64,000 bases of DNA from Branchipolynoe longqiensis (lineage: Eukaryota; Annelida; Polychaeta; Phyllodocida; Polynoidae). The stretch is from positions 106,932,844 through 106,996,843 of the forward strand of contig CM059191.1 in NCBI GenBank assembly GCA_030323885.1. Reading direction: 5' to 3'. Below the pieces are notes generated by a model. That model had not been told where the DNA came from. It saw only the letters and a list, made by a program, of their open reading frames with translations, and searched no databases. Below are positions 21,555 through 32,754 of this stretch, piece after piece. Position 1 is the first letter of the stretch; each line of letters opens with the position of its first letter. A program made the translations under genes and the position numbers.

Positions 21555-23513
21555 GCACCTCATAATGGCATTTGTTGCTATGCACATGTGATGGCATTTG
21601 TTGCTATGCATCTGTTGCTATGCCTTATTTGCTATAAATTTGTAATGGTATTTGTTGCTATGCACCTCAGGATGCCAGGTGTTGCTCTGCCCCTCAGGAT
21701 GGCATGTGTTGCTATGCACCTCAGGATGGCAGGTGTTGCTATGGACCTCAGGATGGTATTTGTTGCTATGCAGCTGTCGTAGTATTTGTTGCAATGCACC
21801 TGTGATGGTATTCGTTGCAATACACCTGTGATGGTATTGGTAGCAGTACACCTGTGCTGGTATTGGTAGCAGTACACCTGTGATGGTATTCGTTGCAGTA
21901 CACCTGTGATGCTATTCGTAGCAGTACAGCTTTGATGGTATTCGTTGCAATACACCTGTGATGGTATTGGTAGCAGTACACCTGTGATGGTATTCGTTGC
22001 AATACACCTGTGATGGTATTGGTAGCAGTACACCTGTGATGGTATTCGTTGCAATACACCTGTGATGGTATTGGTAGCAGTACACCTGTGATGGTATTCG
22101 TTGCAATACACCTGTGATGGTATTGGTAGCAGTACACCTGTGATGGTATTCGTTGCAATACACCTGTGATGGTATTGGTAGCAGTACACCTGTGATGGTA
22201 TTCGTTGCAATACACCTGTGATGGTATTCGTAGCATACACCTGTGATGTATTCGTTGCAATACACCTGCGAAGGTATTGGTAGCAGTACACCCTTTGATG
22301 GTATTCGTTACAATACACCTGTGATGGTATTGTAGCAGTACACCTGTGATGGTATTCGTTGCAATACACACCTGTGATGGTATGGTAGCATACACCTGTG
22401 ATGGTATTCGTTGCAAAACAAACAACACCAAACACCAACAACACCACAACACCAGGTATTGGTAGCAGTACACCTGTGATGGTATTCGTTGCAATACACC
22501 TGTGATGGTATTGGTAGCAGTACACCTGTGATGGTATTGGTTGCAGTACACCTTTGATGGTATTCGTTGCAATACACCTGTGATGGTATTGGTAGCAATA
22601 CACCTGCGACGGTATTGGTAGCAGTACACCTTTGACGGTATTCGTAGCAGTACACCTGTGACGGTATTGGTAGCAGTACACCTGTGACGGTATTGGTAGC
22701 AGTACACCTTTTATGGTATTCGTTGCAATACACCTGTGATTGTATTGGTAGCAGTATACCTGTGATGGTATTCGTTGCGATACACCTGTGATGGTATTGG
22801 TAGCAGTACACCTGTGATGGTATTGGTAGCAGTACACCTGTGATGGTATTCGTTGCAGTACACCTGTGATGGTATTCGTTGCAGTACACCTGTGATGGTA
22901 TTGGTAGCAATACACCTGTGATGGTATTGGTAGCAGTACACCTTTGATGGTATTCGTTGCAATACACCTGGGATGGTATTGCTAGCAGTACACCTTTGAT
23001 GGTATTCGTTGCAGTATACCTGTGATGGTATTGGTAGCAGTACACCTTTGATGGTATTCGTTGCAATACACCTGTGATGGTATTGGTAGCAGTACACCTT
23101 TGATGGTATTCGTTGCAGTACACCTGTGATGGTATTGGTAGCAGTACACCTTTGATGGTATTCGTTGCAATACACCTGTGATGGTATTGGTAGCAGTACA
23201 CCTTTGATGGTATTCGTTGCAGTACACCTGTGATGGTATTGGTAGCAGTACACCTTTGATGGTATTCGTTGCAATACACCTGTGATGGTATTGGTAGCAG
23301 TACACCTTTGATGGTATTCGTTGCAGTACACCTGTGATGGTATTGGTAGCAGTACACCTTTGATGGTATTCGTTGCAATACACCTGTGATGGTATTGGTA
23401 GCAGTACACCTTTGATGGTATTCGTTGCAGTACACCTGTGATGGTATTGGTAGCAGTACACCTTTGATGGTATTCGTTGCAATACACCTGTGATGGTATT
23501 GGTAGCAGTACAC
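21555..23513. repeat. 26-bp satellite, types B and C, with 52-bp higher-order pairs
   Basis: From 21555 to about 21790 the units resemble 'ttgctatgcacctcaggatg' or 'atgtgatggcatttg' forms. From about 21800 to the gap they alternate between a 'ggtagcagtacacctgtgat' unit and a 'cgttgcaatacacctgtgat' unit, giving a 52-bp pair. Near 23000-23500 this becomes a longer pattern with 'cctttgatgg' alternating. A short foreign piece (aacaccaaacaccaacaaca) lies at 22415-22455. The long minus-strand frames (up to 427 codons) are repeat translations. Confidence 0.96.
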
Positions 23514-24013
23514 NNNNNNNNNNNNNNNNNNNNNNNNNNNNNNNNNNNNNNNNNNNNNNNNNNNNNNNNNNNNNNNNNNNNNNNNNNNNNNNNNNNNNNN
23601 NNNNNNNNNNNNNNNNNNNNNNNNNNNNNNNNNNNNNNNNNNNNNNNNNNNNNNNNNNNNNNNNNNNNNNNNNNNNNNNNNNNNNNNNNNNNNNNNNNNN
23701 NNNNNNNNNNNNNNNNNNNNNNNNNNNNNNNNNNNNNNNNNNNNNNNNNNNNNNNNNNNNNNNNNNNNNNNNNNNNNNNNNNNNNNNNNNNNNNNNNNNN
23801 NNNNNNNNNNNNNNNNNNNNNNNNNNNNNNNNNNNNNNNNNNNNNNNNNNNNNNNNNNNNNNNNNNNNNNNNNNNNNNNNNNNNNNNNNNNNNNNNNNNN
23901 NNNNNNNNNNNNNNNNNNNNNNNNNNNNNNNNNNNNNNNNNNNNNNNNNNNNNNNNNNNNNNNNNNNNNNNNNNNNNNNNNNNNNNNNNNNNNNNNNNNN
24001 NNNNNNNNNNNNN
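23514..24013. other. Assembly gap, 500 N
   Basis: Exactly 500 N, a conventional placeholder for a gap of unknown size. The left edge is inside the 26-bp satellite, so the real array is probably longer. Confidence 0.99.
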
Positions 24014-25282
24014 CCGTTTTTTTTTTATTAGATTCGCGTATCGAAAGTGAACTAAAAGGTATTAGTTTTATTACACTCCTTACTAATCCTGGTCACGGCA
24101 CCAGTTTAACCGTTCGGCTAATCTGCCCCCGCCTAAGGCGAGCCTAACATGTTAATGTTATGTAATAATTTCCATGTGAAATTCCTGAGCCTGCCGCGGG
24201 CTGCTGCGGCTCCTCCTCCCGTCTGCAGTTAGTCCGTCGCCGTCGGTGTCCGCCCCGCGCTAAAGGCGGCCAGCCAGAGTTTCATCTACATACGCAATTC
24301 GCCGACGAGCGCGCTTATAGGCCTAAAGTTTCCCTACTTCCATAAGTTAGGTTATTTCAACTAGCTGGCTGTCCCCTTCGCATTTCGGTATATTAATTGT
24401 GTTACTGAATAATTCTAGAAGTACGCGTACGGCTAGGGATGCCGCCGCTGTCACTGATAATCAGTTCTAAGTTAATGTCGTTAATTTCCGCCCTAAAGTA
24501 ACACTACGTTAAATTCTGTTATAGTTTGTCATTATATTCCCGCAGATGGAGTAAGTAACGGCATAAGGCCTACTTAGGCTTAAGGCCCTTAATTACATAT
24601 AAAGCAATCGAATATCAGGTTTTCTATAGCGGTTAATCTACAATAATACTGGAGGATAGTAAAGAATGCAAGGAACGTCTCAGTCCACCTTCACAAGAGC
24701 TCACAACTTTATTCTTACCATAACTAACAAGGATACCAGCGAAATATGCATACCTATTTAAGGCGCTAATAACTCCCTTTCCCTCCCGTGTGATTTGATT
24801 ACATTAGTTTTAGAATTTAGATGATAAAAAGACCAAATATCGGCTAGAATGACAGAGCGTGAATAAACACGTCTGCCGGGTCAGGCCCCGAACGCCCGAC
24901 CTTCTTTCGTTGCTTAGCTAGTCGCTAAGCAACGCTTTACCCCCGCGAACCATCGCGTGCACATGCGGAAGCAAGCAAGGCGATATTCAAAGCTACTTCT
25001 GAGGACTGTCTGTAACCATTGCATATATAAATATATATATACATATAATTATATATGTGTAATTTACTCAAAAACATGAATTACTCAGGGTCTGTATGCA
25101 GTGCTTAAAGTTGAGTGCTATAAATCTGCTTTGCTAATGATATTGTGTTGATTATCCAGTGTGAAAGTCTGTGATAATAGCAAATGTTTCTTGCACCTCT
25201 GTGCCTGGCCTTTGAAATGGCGACATCTGTGAAAATATAGGCCAGGGGACCAGGCTACACCACACCTAAATTAACACCTACA
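24014..25282. other. Unassigned sequence; hairpin at 24911-24935
   Basis: GC-rich then AT-rich DNA with no recognisable gene. GTTGCTTAGC (24911-24920) and GCTAAGCAAC (24926-24935) form a perfect 10-bp stem with a 5-nt loop. On the minus strand it is followed by a 'ggtcgggcgttcggggcc' stretch that weakly resembles a tRNA B box, so a decayed SINE head is possible. 25130-25250 resembles 36330-36415 ('cctggcctttgaaatggcga'). Confidence 0.4.
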
Positions 25283-25926
25283 TTAAAGTTGCATAGTCCG
25301 ATGGTTTAGAATTTCTATCATTTTCTGAGATATATATATTAGGTTGATAGTCATAATGTACCTTACTTTAGTTTGAAGTAAATTATAATTTAAATGGCTA
25401 ACTTTTGGGATTTTTGAAGTGCAATCACCTAAAATTAATGTTGACAAGTATGCCATAACTCTGATACTATCAATCAATCAATAGTTCCATCCTCTAGTCG
25501 AGGGTTGGATGCAATGGTTCTCCACTTGTCCCGATGTTGTGCTGTTCTGATAGACTGTGAATAATTCAAGCCTGTCCACTGTGAAATATTTGTAAACCAT
25601 GATGTTCTTGGTCTCCCTCTCCCTCTGCTGCCATTCACCTTCCTTCCAACAATGTACGGTATATTGAACTCTGACGAATGATGTGGCCAAAATAAATAAG
25701 TTTCTTTGTCTGTATAGTGGCAAACAAGCTTTTCTTATTTTAAATTTTTCTGAGAACTATAGGCTTCTGCAAAAACAGGTTCTGTTAAATTGACATAATA
25801 TTCCCGTGTATGTTGCAACAAATGCTTAATAATGGCATGAGTATCTAAGTTAGATATGCAGAATCAAATGTAGATAATTGTTTTGGTTTTGAAAATTGAA
25901 GCCTTCATCGGACTATGTAGTCTTGA
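25283..25926. mobile_element. MITE-D copy split by an insertion
   Basis: The left half starts TTAAAGTTGCATAGTCCGATGG-like at 25283 and runs to about 25470. The right half resumes at about 25760 ('tctgcaaaaacaggttctgt') and ends 'catcggactatgtag'. Between them lies about 290 bp of unrelated sequence (described separately). Confidence 0.78.
25471..25760 (-). mobile_element. Unclassified insertion inside MITE-D
   Basis: The segment begins 'atcaatcaatcaatagttcc' and contains 'tctagtcgagggttggatgc' and 'tgatgtggccaaaataaata'. I recall similar text as a dispersed repeat tail in marine invertebrates but cannot name it. 'tcaatcaatcaa' at the left edge could be a target duplication or a microsatellite tail. 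No protein family is recognised in its 81-codon minus-strand frame. Confidence 0.45.
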
Positions 25927-26269
25927 CAAAATACCTACGCACAACAGAAACATTACACCACAACTAATTCATCAGACTCTTTGCAAGTTCCTTAACACCA
26001 CAATAACATCATAAATATTTCCACGAAAGGAAGTGATGCATGTGTGTCAACCAGACGCCTGGGAGCAAAACATTACACCGTAAGGGGGTCAGACTCAGAT
26101 CAGAGCTGGCAGTTTGATTGACATGTCATTGATTGACAAAAAGACCCCAAACCGCACCAGTTCCCGTCTCAGTTTTAAACAAGTCCCGCCTCCTAGCGGC
26201 AACAAGAGAAACTACGACCAGTTCCCATGATGCAGTGGGATTTGAATGCAGTTTTACAATTCATGCTGG

Positions 26270-26679
26270 TTCTTAACTGACAAGGTGACCTGCGGGTTCT
26301 TTGAGCTAGGCAGGGTAGCACAGTAACATTTCCCCCCATTTGCCCAAGCTGCCCCCTATTAGTATTAGGGCGTCGCCCACCCAGGCTGTAGAGGGTGTCT
26401 GATTGCCTGGCTGTGTGAGTCCAGTCACCTGCATCCCTTATACCTGACACAAAGACCCCACCCAAAGGACTCTTGTCTAGGTTATCTAGCAAGAGACAAC
26501 TCCACTTTCTACACTCAAACTAGCAGCATCTATTCAAAAGACACTGAGCTGTGTGCAACAACCATTGGACTCCAGTTCAATAGGCTGTAGGCACTGATTC
26601 TTATATACACCAGCAAGAGTCATGAGGATCTGTGTAGGCAGGTAAGCAGTAAGGAGTGAGAGTGTTAGGTCACTAGTAG
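26270..26679 (+). repeat. LTR-like dispersed repeat, copy 3, left part
   Basis: Blocks 'gtctgattgcctggctgtg' (26394), 'agttcaataggctgtaggca' (26570) and 'tcactagtag' (26671) follow the order of copies 1 and 2. The sequence then stops at the insertion of another element and resumes at 27781. Confidence 0.55.
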
Positions 26680-27772
26680 TATGTACTCCAAAGTGGGCGT
26701 ATACAGTGTCCGCAGCGCGAAATTTGACATATTTTAACCCTTTTTAAAACACATCAATCTCCACTAATTCTGCTTCGTTTGAAATAAGAATTATATGAAA
26801 TTAAAGCTTGTTCTTTTGACTTTTAGGGTATCTGATTTTTAGTTAGCATTATGAAATAAATTAGAGTCAATGGAAACTTGTTTGGGGGTACCATTGGCAG
26901 CTCTGTGCATGCTAGCCGAGTTTGTTTTCATCCAGTCTGAGCTACTCCCTTCCCTAAAATTATACCGTGGTGAGCAAAGTGACCTGAGCTAAAAATAACC
27001 ACCAATGAAAGACAGAGAAGAAAGTAGACTTCATTAGCACATCAAGCATGGATGTTTTTAAGTGGGAAATTTGATTCAACTGAAGGAGTCAAAACATTAA
27101 GACATCAATCCTCCTTGAAAATTATATCATCAGAAAGCTCAAGTCTTCCTCTACCTAACCAGAACAATAGTTGGTTGAGATTTATATCATGCTCATCAAG
27201 GTTGGTCTGAGAAGTGACTGCTGCAAGAATGTGGCTGTTGTCAGCTTGCGATGCCTAAAAGTGAATTTTGTCTTTCTTTCTCTGAACAGTTAGAACATTA
27301 TGTCATCATGTAGAGCTTTTAATTCTGGTTATTTTGGTATAAAGATTGCAGTGATAGGACAATTAGAACGGGATTTATGCTATTTTTCTTAATTGTACTG
27401 AATTTATTATTGGTGGTTGCTGGAAATTAAGGAATTTAGCAAGTTTGACATGAAATTTCAGAAAGAATACTAACAGTGATGGTCTGTAAAAAATTGAACT
27501 TCTTATTTGTACCATATAGAATGAGGTTCTTTAATATTGGACAGATCATATGCTAAAAAGCTTCCAGGTGGGACTCTAAAACCAAGATCTGGCTAATTTG
27601 GAAATGTGCACAAATCGGGGTAAAAAAATCAATCTTTAAACACTCATAACTTTGCAGCTATTCAATCGATCTAAATGATTTTTATATCATTGAGATCCGA
27701 TTTAAAAGATCTGTACAGATATATAACTTGTAATACTGACCTGTTGAAAAAAAAAATCACTTTGGAGTACCT
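26680..27772. mobile_element. 1.09-kb non-autonomous DNA element with 8-bp target duplication
   Basis: The ends are inverted: ATGTACTCCAAAGTG at 26681-26695 and, in reverse complement, AGGTACTCCAAAGTG ending at 27772 (14 of 15 match). ACTAGTAG occurs directly before (26672-26679) and after (27773-27780). The related repeat at 13490 has a single uninterrupted 'cactagtaggtgaacaa', which serves as an empty site. The interior is AT-rich, with no transposase-like frame. Superfamilies making 8-bp duplications include hAT, P and Merlin; I cannot choose between them. Confidence 0.8.
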
Positions 27773-27915
27773 ACTAGTAGGTGAACAGGAGTTGTTGCCA
27801 ATAAAGCACAACCTCTTCACTGTCAATCTTGCGCGACTTGTCTTCCTTTCTTCCTTATGAGTTGTTGAGAGTAATCACAGGTGGGGACTGACAGACAGTT
27901 GTCAGAACAAACCTG
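27773..27915 (+). repeat. LTR-like dispersed repeat, copy 3, right part
   Basis: It continues the interrupted repeat: 'gtgaacaggagttgttgcc', AATAAA at 27800-27805, 'gacttgtcttcctttcttcc' and 'gactgacagacagt'. The distance between halves equals the inserted element plus one target copy. Confidence 0.55.
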
Positions 27916-28075
27916 TGGAGCATAGTAATGTTTGGGGTTCAGACGGCCGAGTCCTGACTTATTACATGCAGATCAGAAAAGTAACGACTTGCCCATTTTG
28001 GAAGGTCACCGAGAACTTCATCTGCCTGACCGAGTAAACTCGGTGCCCCTGGCAACCGGGCAGTCCTTATTGTCT

Positions 28076-28171
28076 TCAACCAGTGGTCCACAACAGGTTC
28101 ATCAAAGGCTGTCGTATGTGCTGTCCTGTCTGTGGGAAAGTGCATATAAAATAACCCTTGCTGCTTATTGG
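28076..28171 (+). mobile_element. SINE-A fragment
   Basis: 'aaccagtggtccacaacagg', 'gtcctgtctgtgggaaagtg' and 'catataaaataacccttgct' match the SINE-A middle. It is cut on the right by the 8-bp microsatellite, which starts where 'cttattgg' ends. Confidence 0.8.
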
Positions 28172-28412
28172 GTGGTAGGGTGAGAGGGTGGTAGGGTGAG
28201 AGGGTGAGAGGGTGAGAGGGTGAGAGGGTGAGAGGGTGAGAGGGTGAGAGGGTGAGAGGGTGAGAGGGTGAGAGGGTGAGAGGGTGAGAGGGTGAGAGGG
28301 TGAGAGGGTGAGAGGGTGAGAGGGTGGGAGGGTGGGAGGGTGGGAGGGTGAGAGGGTGGGAGGGTGAGAGGGTGAGAGGGTGGGAGGGTGGGAGGGTGGG
28401 AGGGTGGTTAAA
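28172..28412. repeat. Microsatellite (gagagggt)n
   Basis: About 29 units of 'gagagggt', with 'gggagggt' variants towards the right. It joins a SINE-A fragment on the left to a truncated LINE on the right. Confidence 0.97.
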
Positions 28413-28417
28413 AGGGT

Positions 28418-29390
28418 GGAATGAGGTTAAGAGGGAAAACAGGAGACTGGGTAAGTGACTACCTGCTAAACCGGAAACAGTGCACTATAGCGAACGGGAC
28501 AACATCTGGGAAAGAATACTTACACTACAGAGTACCGCAGGGGTCCATGTTGGGCCCGCTCATGTTCCTAATTTACATAAATTACCTCAACAATTGGTTA
28601 GAAACAGAACACCTGCTTTTATACGCTGATGACACAGTGGTCTATGCGGCTAGCAAATCACCCGAGGAACTAGAAGCAACCCTAAATAAAACACTCTTGA
28701 AGTTAAACGAATGGTGCCAAATAAACAAAATAACAATAAATACAAATAAATCAAAGACGGTACTGTTCGGTACCAGGCACACCACAAACCTAAAGTTAAA
28801 CTGCCAACTGGGGGAAGGTCAACTCGAGTCAGTAGACAACTATCACTATCTAGGAGTGGACCTAGCAGACACCTAAATTGTGACACCTCCATAACAAATA
28901 CAATAAAGAAAGCTAATTATAAATATAGCTACTAGCAAACTAAGATACTACATGACAGAAAGCATGGCAATAAAAAGATACAAAGGTATGATCCTACCCT
29001 ACTTTGACTACGTTGACGTCATCTACAGGGACGGAATGCAAACCTGCAAAATAAATTACAAGTGCTACAGAACAGAGCACTAAAGGTATGCCTCCAGGTC
29101 CACAAAAGAGTCCCAACGATGGAACTCCAAATTAAATGCAACACAAAACTACTAACAAATACAAGCTACTTGCACACCACTACACCAGACAACAAGGTCT
29201 CACAGTGACTGCTGGTAGAAACACCAGACATACAGGTACACCAGTGCTAAAAGAAACCATAAGCATGAATAACATACATGAGAGAAGTGTGTTAGTCATG
29301 GCCGCGCAATCCTGGAACAAACAATCACCTCCCGTTAGAGCAATCAAGAAACTGGAACTCTATAAACAATTCCTAAAAAAGAACAAATAA
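28418..29390 (+). pseudogene. Non-LTR retrotransposon reverse transcriptase, 5'-truncated (jockey/CR1-like)
   Basis: The open part (28421-28876) holds the RT core: VPQGSMLGPLMFLIYINYL, a YADDTVVY catalytic box at about residue 70, and a NKSKTVLFGTRH block. Later pieces in shifted frames include 'YFDYVDVIY' (about 28999) and the typical C-terminal SWN...VRAIKKLELYKQFLKK (29136-29390). The fingers domain and endonuclease are missing, replaced by the microsatellite. A stop after 28876 and several frameshifts make it a dead copy. It differs from the LINE at 56718. Confidence 0.88.
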
Positions 29391-30212
29391 AAACGATACA
29401 CCATCATATGGGCACCAAATAACACCTGACCGGGCGCAGTCAAGGCCAACTGTGAAAGAGCACACATGCCAAGGACAGGCCCCAGAAGAGGGTGCACATC
29501 AAACCTATAAATACACAGCCATCTGGAGTACTGGGAGGGGTGGAAGAAATGAGGCCATAGTCCACCTTGGTATGTGTTCTGGCACAAATCAGGAAAGGTA
29601 CAGACAGACCAGCCATACTCACCAAACCCAACCTATAATACACTATGGCATGAGAAAATACCACAACCCGCTGCCAGGTCGCAGTGCCAAAGGATACTGG
29701 TGAGTTCTGACGCACCCGGGTACCAACTAGGGACAGGGCACAGGGGAAAGGAAGGTGCCGTTAGAACTATGGTTAACAATTTAACACTGCAGCCGACCCA
29801 CCTGATCACAGTCCCGAAGGGTACGGATGTGTTCTGGCACATCTAGGCACTAACGAGGGACAGGGCACAAGTGAAAGGAAAGCTGCAAACAAAGCAAATA
29901 AACAAATTCTGGGAACACATCCTCATCCACAATCCTATTAGTATTACCATCTCACTAGATGTACATACTAGGCCACAACATTAGATATATGATCGGAAGT
30001 TATACCCCCCAAAAAAAAACCCAAAACTAACATAGATACTAACTACTTAAATAAATGCTGGTGGATGTCCCGGATACCACCCAGAACCGGAACCCGGGCA
30101 TACACCATAAAATTCCTCACAGCTGTCCAGCATTGAAAACAAGCACCCTCATGGGAGCTTACACACTATGGGCAGAATAAATACTGTCTCAATAAAAAAA
30201 GAAAAAAAAGAA
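29391..30212 (+). other. Possible LINE-related downstream sequence with internal duplications
   Basis: 'tgtgttctggcaca' occurs at about 29573 and 29828, and 'gggacagggcaca' at about 29730 and 29857, so parts of the segment are duplicated at spacings of about 130 and 255 bp. Short reading frames give HLG and GTN motifs near both. Such motifs occur in SGNH-hydrolase domains of some LINE first proteins, but the match is too short to trust. An A-rich stretch (30188-30210, aataaaaaaagaaaaaaaag) may be a retrotransposon tail. Confidence 0.35.
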
Positions 30213-30284
30213 GTCTTAAACCCAGAACCAAGCACCGACCTTGGAAAAGCTAATTATTTGATTTACAAGAAGAGAAAAACAACC

Positions 30285-30540
30285 AATTACAGGCGGGGCT
30301 TATCGGCTTTATCGGGTTCGGTTCCGCGATGCCCCGCTGGGAGCGCCACTGATTGTGTTGGGTTTTCCTCCCTCCTTTGACTTAATGTGATTTCCATCGG
30401 CGGCCATCTTGGAGGAGTCGACCTCGCTCTCCAGGCGGGGTCTCCAATCCGATGTTCAGCACAGGGACAGGCCTGAGGCGGGCAGAGCGAGGGCTCCAGT
30501 CCCGTCACTTGACTGTCACGTGACTGTCACGTGACGGGCT
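30285..30540. other. GC-rich block with YY1-like and paired CACGTGA motifs
   Basis: 'ggcggccatcttgga' (30399-30413) contains the CCATCTTGG-type YY1 core. 'gactgtcacgtgactgtcac' at 30511-30530 repeats tcacgtga. No exon is identifiable nearby. The function, if any, is unknown. Confidence 0.3.
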
Positions 30541-30604
30541 TTAATCCACTGCACATGTTTCTGTGCATGGCAGTATAACAGAGTTCCTGTTAGGTAGACA
30601 TCCG

Positions 30605-30655
30605 CACATATCCTGATATGACCTTTGATGTTGCCAGGACGTAAAACTCCAACAA
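30605..30655 (+). mobile_element. SINE-B 3' tail fragment
   Basis: 'atcctgatatgacctttgat' then 'gttgccaggacgtaaaactc' and 'caacaacc' is a near-perfect SINE-B tail without core or head. Confidence 0.78.
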
Positions 30656-30755
30656 CCAACCTACTTAGCTGTGTTTTGGAGAATTAGAAAAGCCATGAAC
30701 ACTTTTGAGGTAGAATCTGATCGTGAAAGCAACATTGGGCCTGAAACCTTAAGTG

Positions 30756-30849
30756 TTAAAGCTGCATAGTCTAATAAAAATATCAAATTTTCAAAACCAA
30801 AGCAATTGTCTTGATTTTATTCTCCATATTTAACTTAGACACTGGTGCA

Positions 30850-30936
<87 letters not shown>

Positions 30937-31260
30937 TCCAGTTTTCACCACGTGGAAGAGAACACTGACAACTTAGATGCTGGAACATTTATTAAACACT
31001 TATTAAACATTTGTCACCTATTAGAAGGGAATACCGAGGCAATTTAATCGAACCTGTTTCTGCTAAAACCTATGGTGTCAGAGTTTTGGCATGGTTGCCA
31101 ACATTAATTTAGCATGTTTGCACTTCAAATATCTCAAAATGTCGCCATTTAAAATAAAAGTTACTTCAAACCGGAGTCAGGTTGATTATAACGATCAACC
31201 TAATATATGTATCTAAAAAATATAACAACAACTCAAAGCCATCGGACTGATGCAATTTGA
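30756..31260. mobile_element. MITE-D copy expanded by an AT microsatellite
   Basis: TTAAAGCTGCATAGT opens the copy at 30756 and 'agccatcggactgatgcaat' closes it at about 31257. Family blocks 'tcgaacctgtttctgc', 'gtttgcacttcaaatatctc' and 'catttaaaataaaagttact' lie between. A TA microsatellite occupies the position where other copies read 'ggtgcacttat', and about 90 bp follow it that are absent elsewhere. Confidence 0.8.
30851..30931. repeat. Microsatellite (TA)n
   Basis: About 40 uninterrupted TA dinucleotides inside the MITE-D copy at 30756-31260. Such tracts can extrude as cruciforms and are length-unstable. Confidence 0.97.
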
Positions 31261-31854
31261 ATTGGAACTAACACTTTCGACACTGAAGTCAGATCGACTA
31301 CCAGCTAGTGGCGGATTCATTCAGTTAACCTGATTGCATGGACGTGGGTGTGTGAGTGCTGGTGAGCTTTGCACACTGAGCGTTGCCAAGGTTACTTGGA
31401 TATTTATGCACATTATGCAATTAAACTTGAAACTAATTCCTTAGTAACACATGCTGGTGTTGTCTTTACTTGAGATGTTACTATGTTGCGAAGGAGGTTC
31501 AGAATTATAATTATTCTGACTTTTTCTTCTTTAAAAGCAGACGACACCACGGCTCTCATTCTCCAAGTCGAATCCGCGGCCACACAGAATCAGTGTGGTC
31601 TCCAAGCACAGTACACTTCAACCACAAGCGGCCGTCTGCAAATACAGCGCGTTTGATCGCACCCTCTACTCTCCAAGCATATCCACAGTCTGGAAGTGCT
31701 ACATATCCATCAGCAAACACAGCGAGCTGTGATGTTGCTTGCTCTCCAATCGCAGTTGGCTGTTCTATCACTCATGCTCCAATCGCAGTGTGCGTTGCCG
31801 TGCTGCGTGCGCAGGGTTCAGATGGTTGACGCATGCGCCACGCGGCGGGTGGCA
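31261..31854. other. Unassigned sequence
   Basis: 31620-31800 contains loosely repeated 'ctccaa..catatcc..cag' phrases, possibly a very degraded tandem repeat. The 119-codon forward frame at 31470 and overlapping frames show no domain. Confidence 0.4.
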
Positions 31855-32490
31855 CTGAAAACAGCAGACGACATTTTACTGCACATATTTTGTTGCAAGC
31901 AGTGCATTATTGTAGGCGACAACTTTCTCGAGACGACATACTGGTGCAGACGGCAATTTGTCACAGACATAGGTCATACTGGTGCAGACAGCAGATTTCT
32001 ACAGACATTTTATTACAGACATTGTATTACAGACGACATATTGGCACAGACAATGTTTTGTTGCAGACAACATTGTGTTAGAGTGTGTTGCAGAGAACAT
32101 TTTATTTTTGTTGCAGACAACATTTGATTACATACAACATCTTTGTTGCAGGTGACATTTTGTTTCAGACGACAAATTTGCTGCAGACGACATTTGATTG
32201 CAGATAACATCTTATTACAGATGACATATTGTTGGAGAGGACATTTTATTGCAGATAACAGAACAGTGCAGACAACATTTTGTTGCAGGCAACATTTATT
32301 GCAGATAACAATTTGCTGCAGACAACATTTTGGTGAAGACAACATATTATTGCAGACATTTTGCTACAGATGACATTTTGAAGCAGACAACATTTTGGTG
32401 CAGCCGACAGATTGCTGCAGATGGCTATATATTGCAGACATTTGATTACAGACATTTGAATACAGACGACATCTGATTACAGACATCCTG
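31855..32490. repeat. Degenerate minisatellite, about 17-22 bp
   Basis: The 'ttgcagacaacatttt' phrase and variants (cagacgacat, cagataaca) repeat about 30 times with variable spacing. It is old and irregular. The overlapping C/Q/N-rich frames are repeat translations. Confidence 0.88.
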
Positions 32491-32754
32491 CTTCTTTCTT
32501 CTCGATGCCGACAAAGGAGAATCAGGGGAAGCCTGTGGCGAGCAGGACGCCGCAATCTGCCTCCAGAGGGCGCCTAAATGCCAGCTCCAAGCCACCCGCG
32601 ACTGGATCAGTAAGGACGGAGCTGCTGCAGTGTCCGCAGCGCCCTCTGTGTCAAACATCGACTTGTGGGCTGCTGGTACCGGCCGGATTTAGTTACAAGC
32701 AACCTCAGGTGGGTTCCGCTGGTCACGTGCTCGTGTTGGGCCCACAGAAGTTAG

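Noticed and set aside
21632..23513. Minus-strand open frames up to 427 codons
   Set aside because: Translation of the 26-bp satellite (26 bp is 3n+2, so all frames are equivalent). No independent evidence of coding.
23477..24050. Open frames of about 185 codons across the first gap
   Set aside because: Made almost entirely of N.
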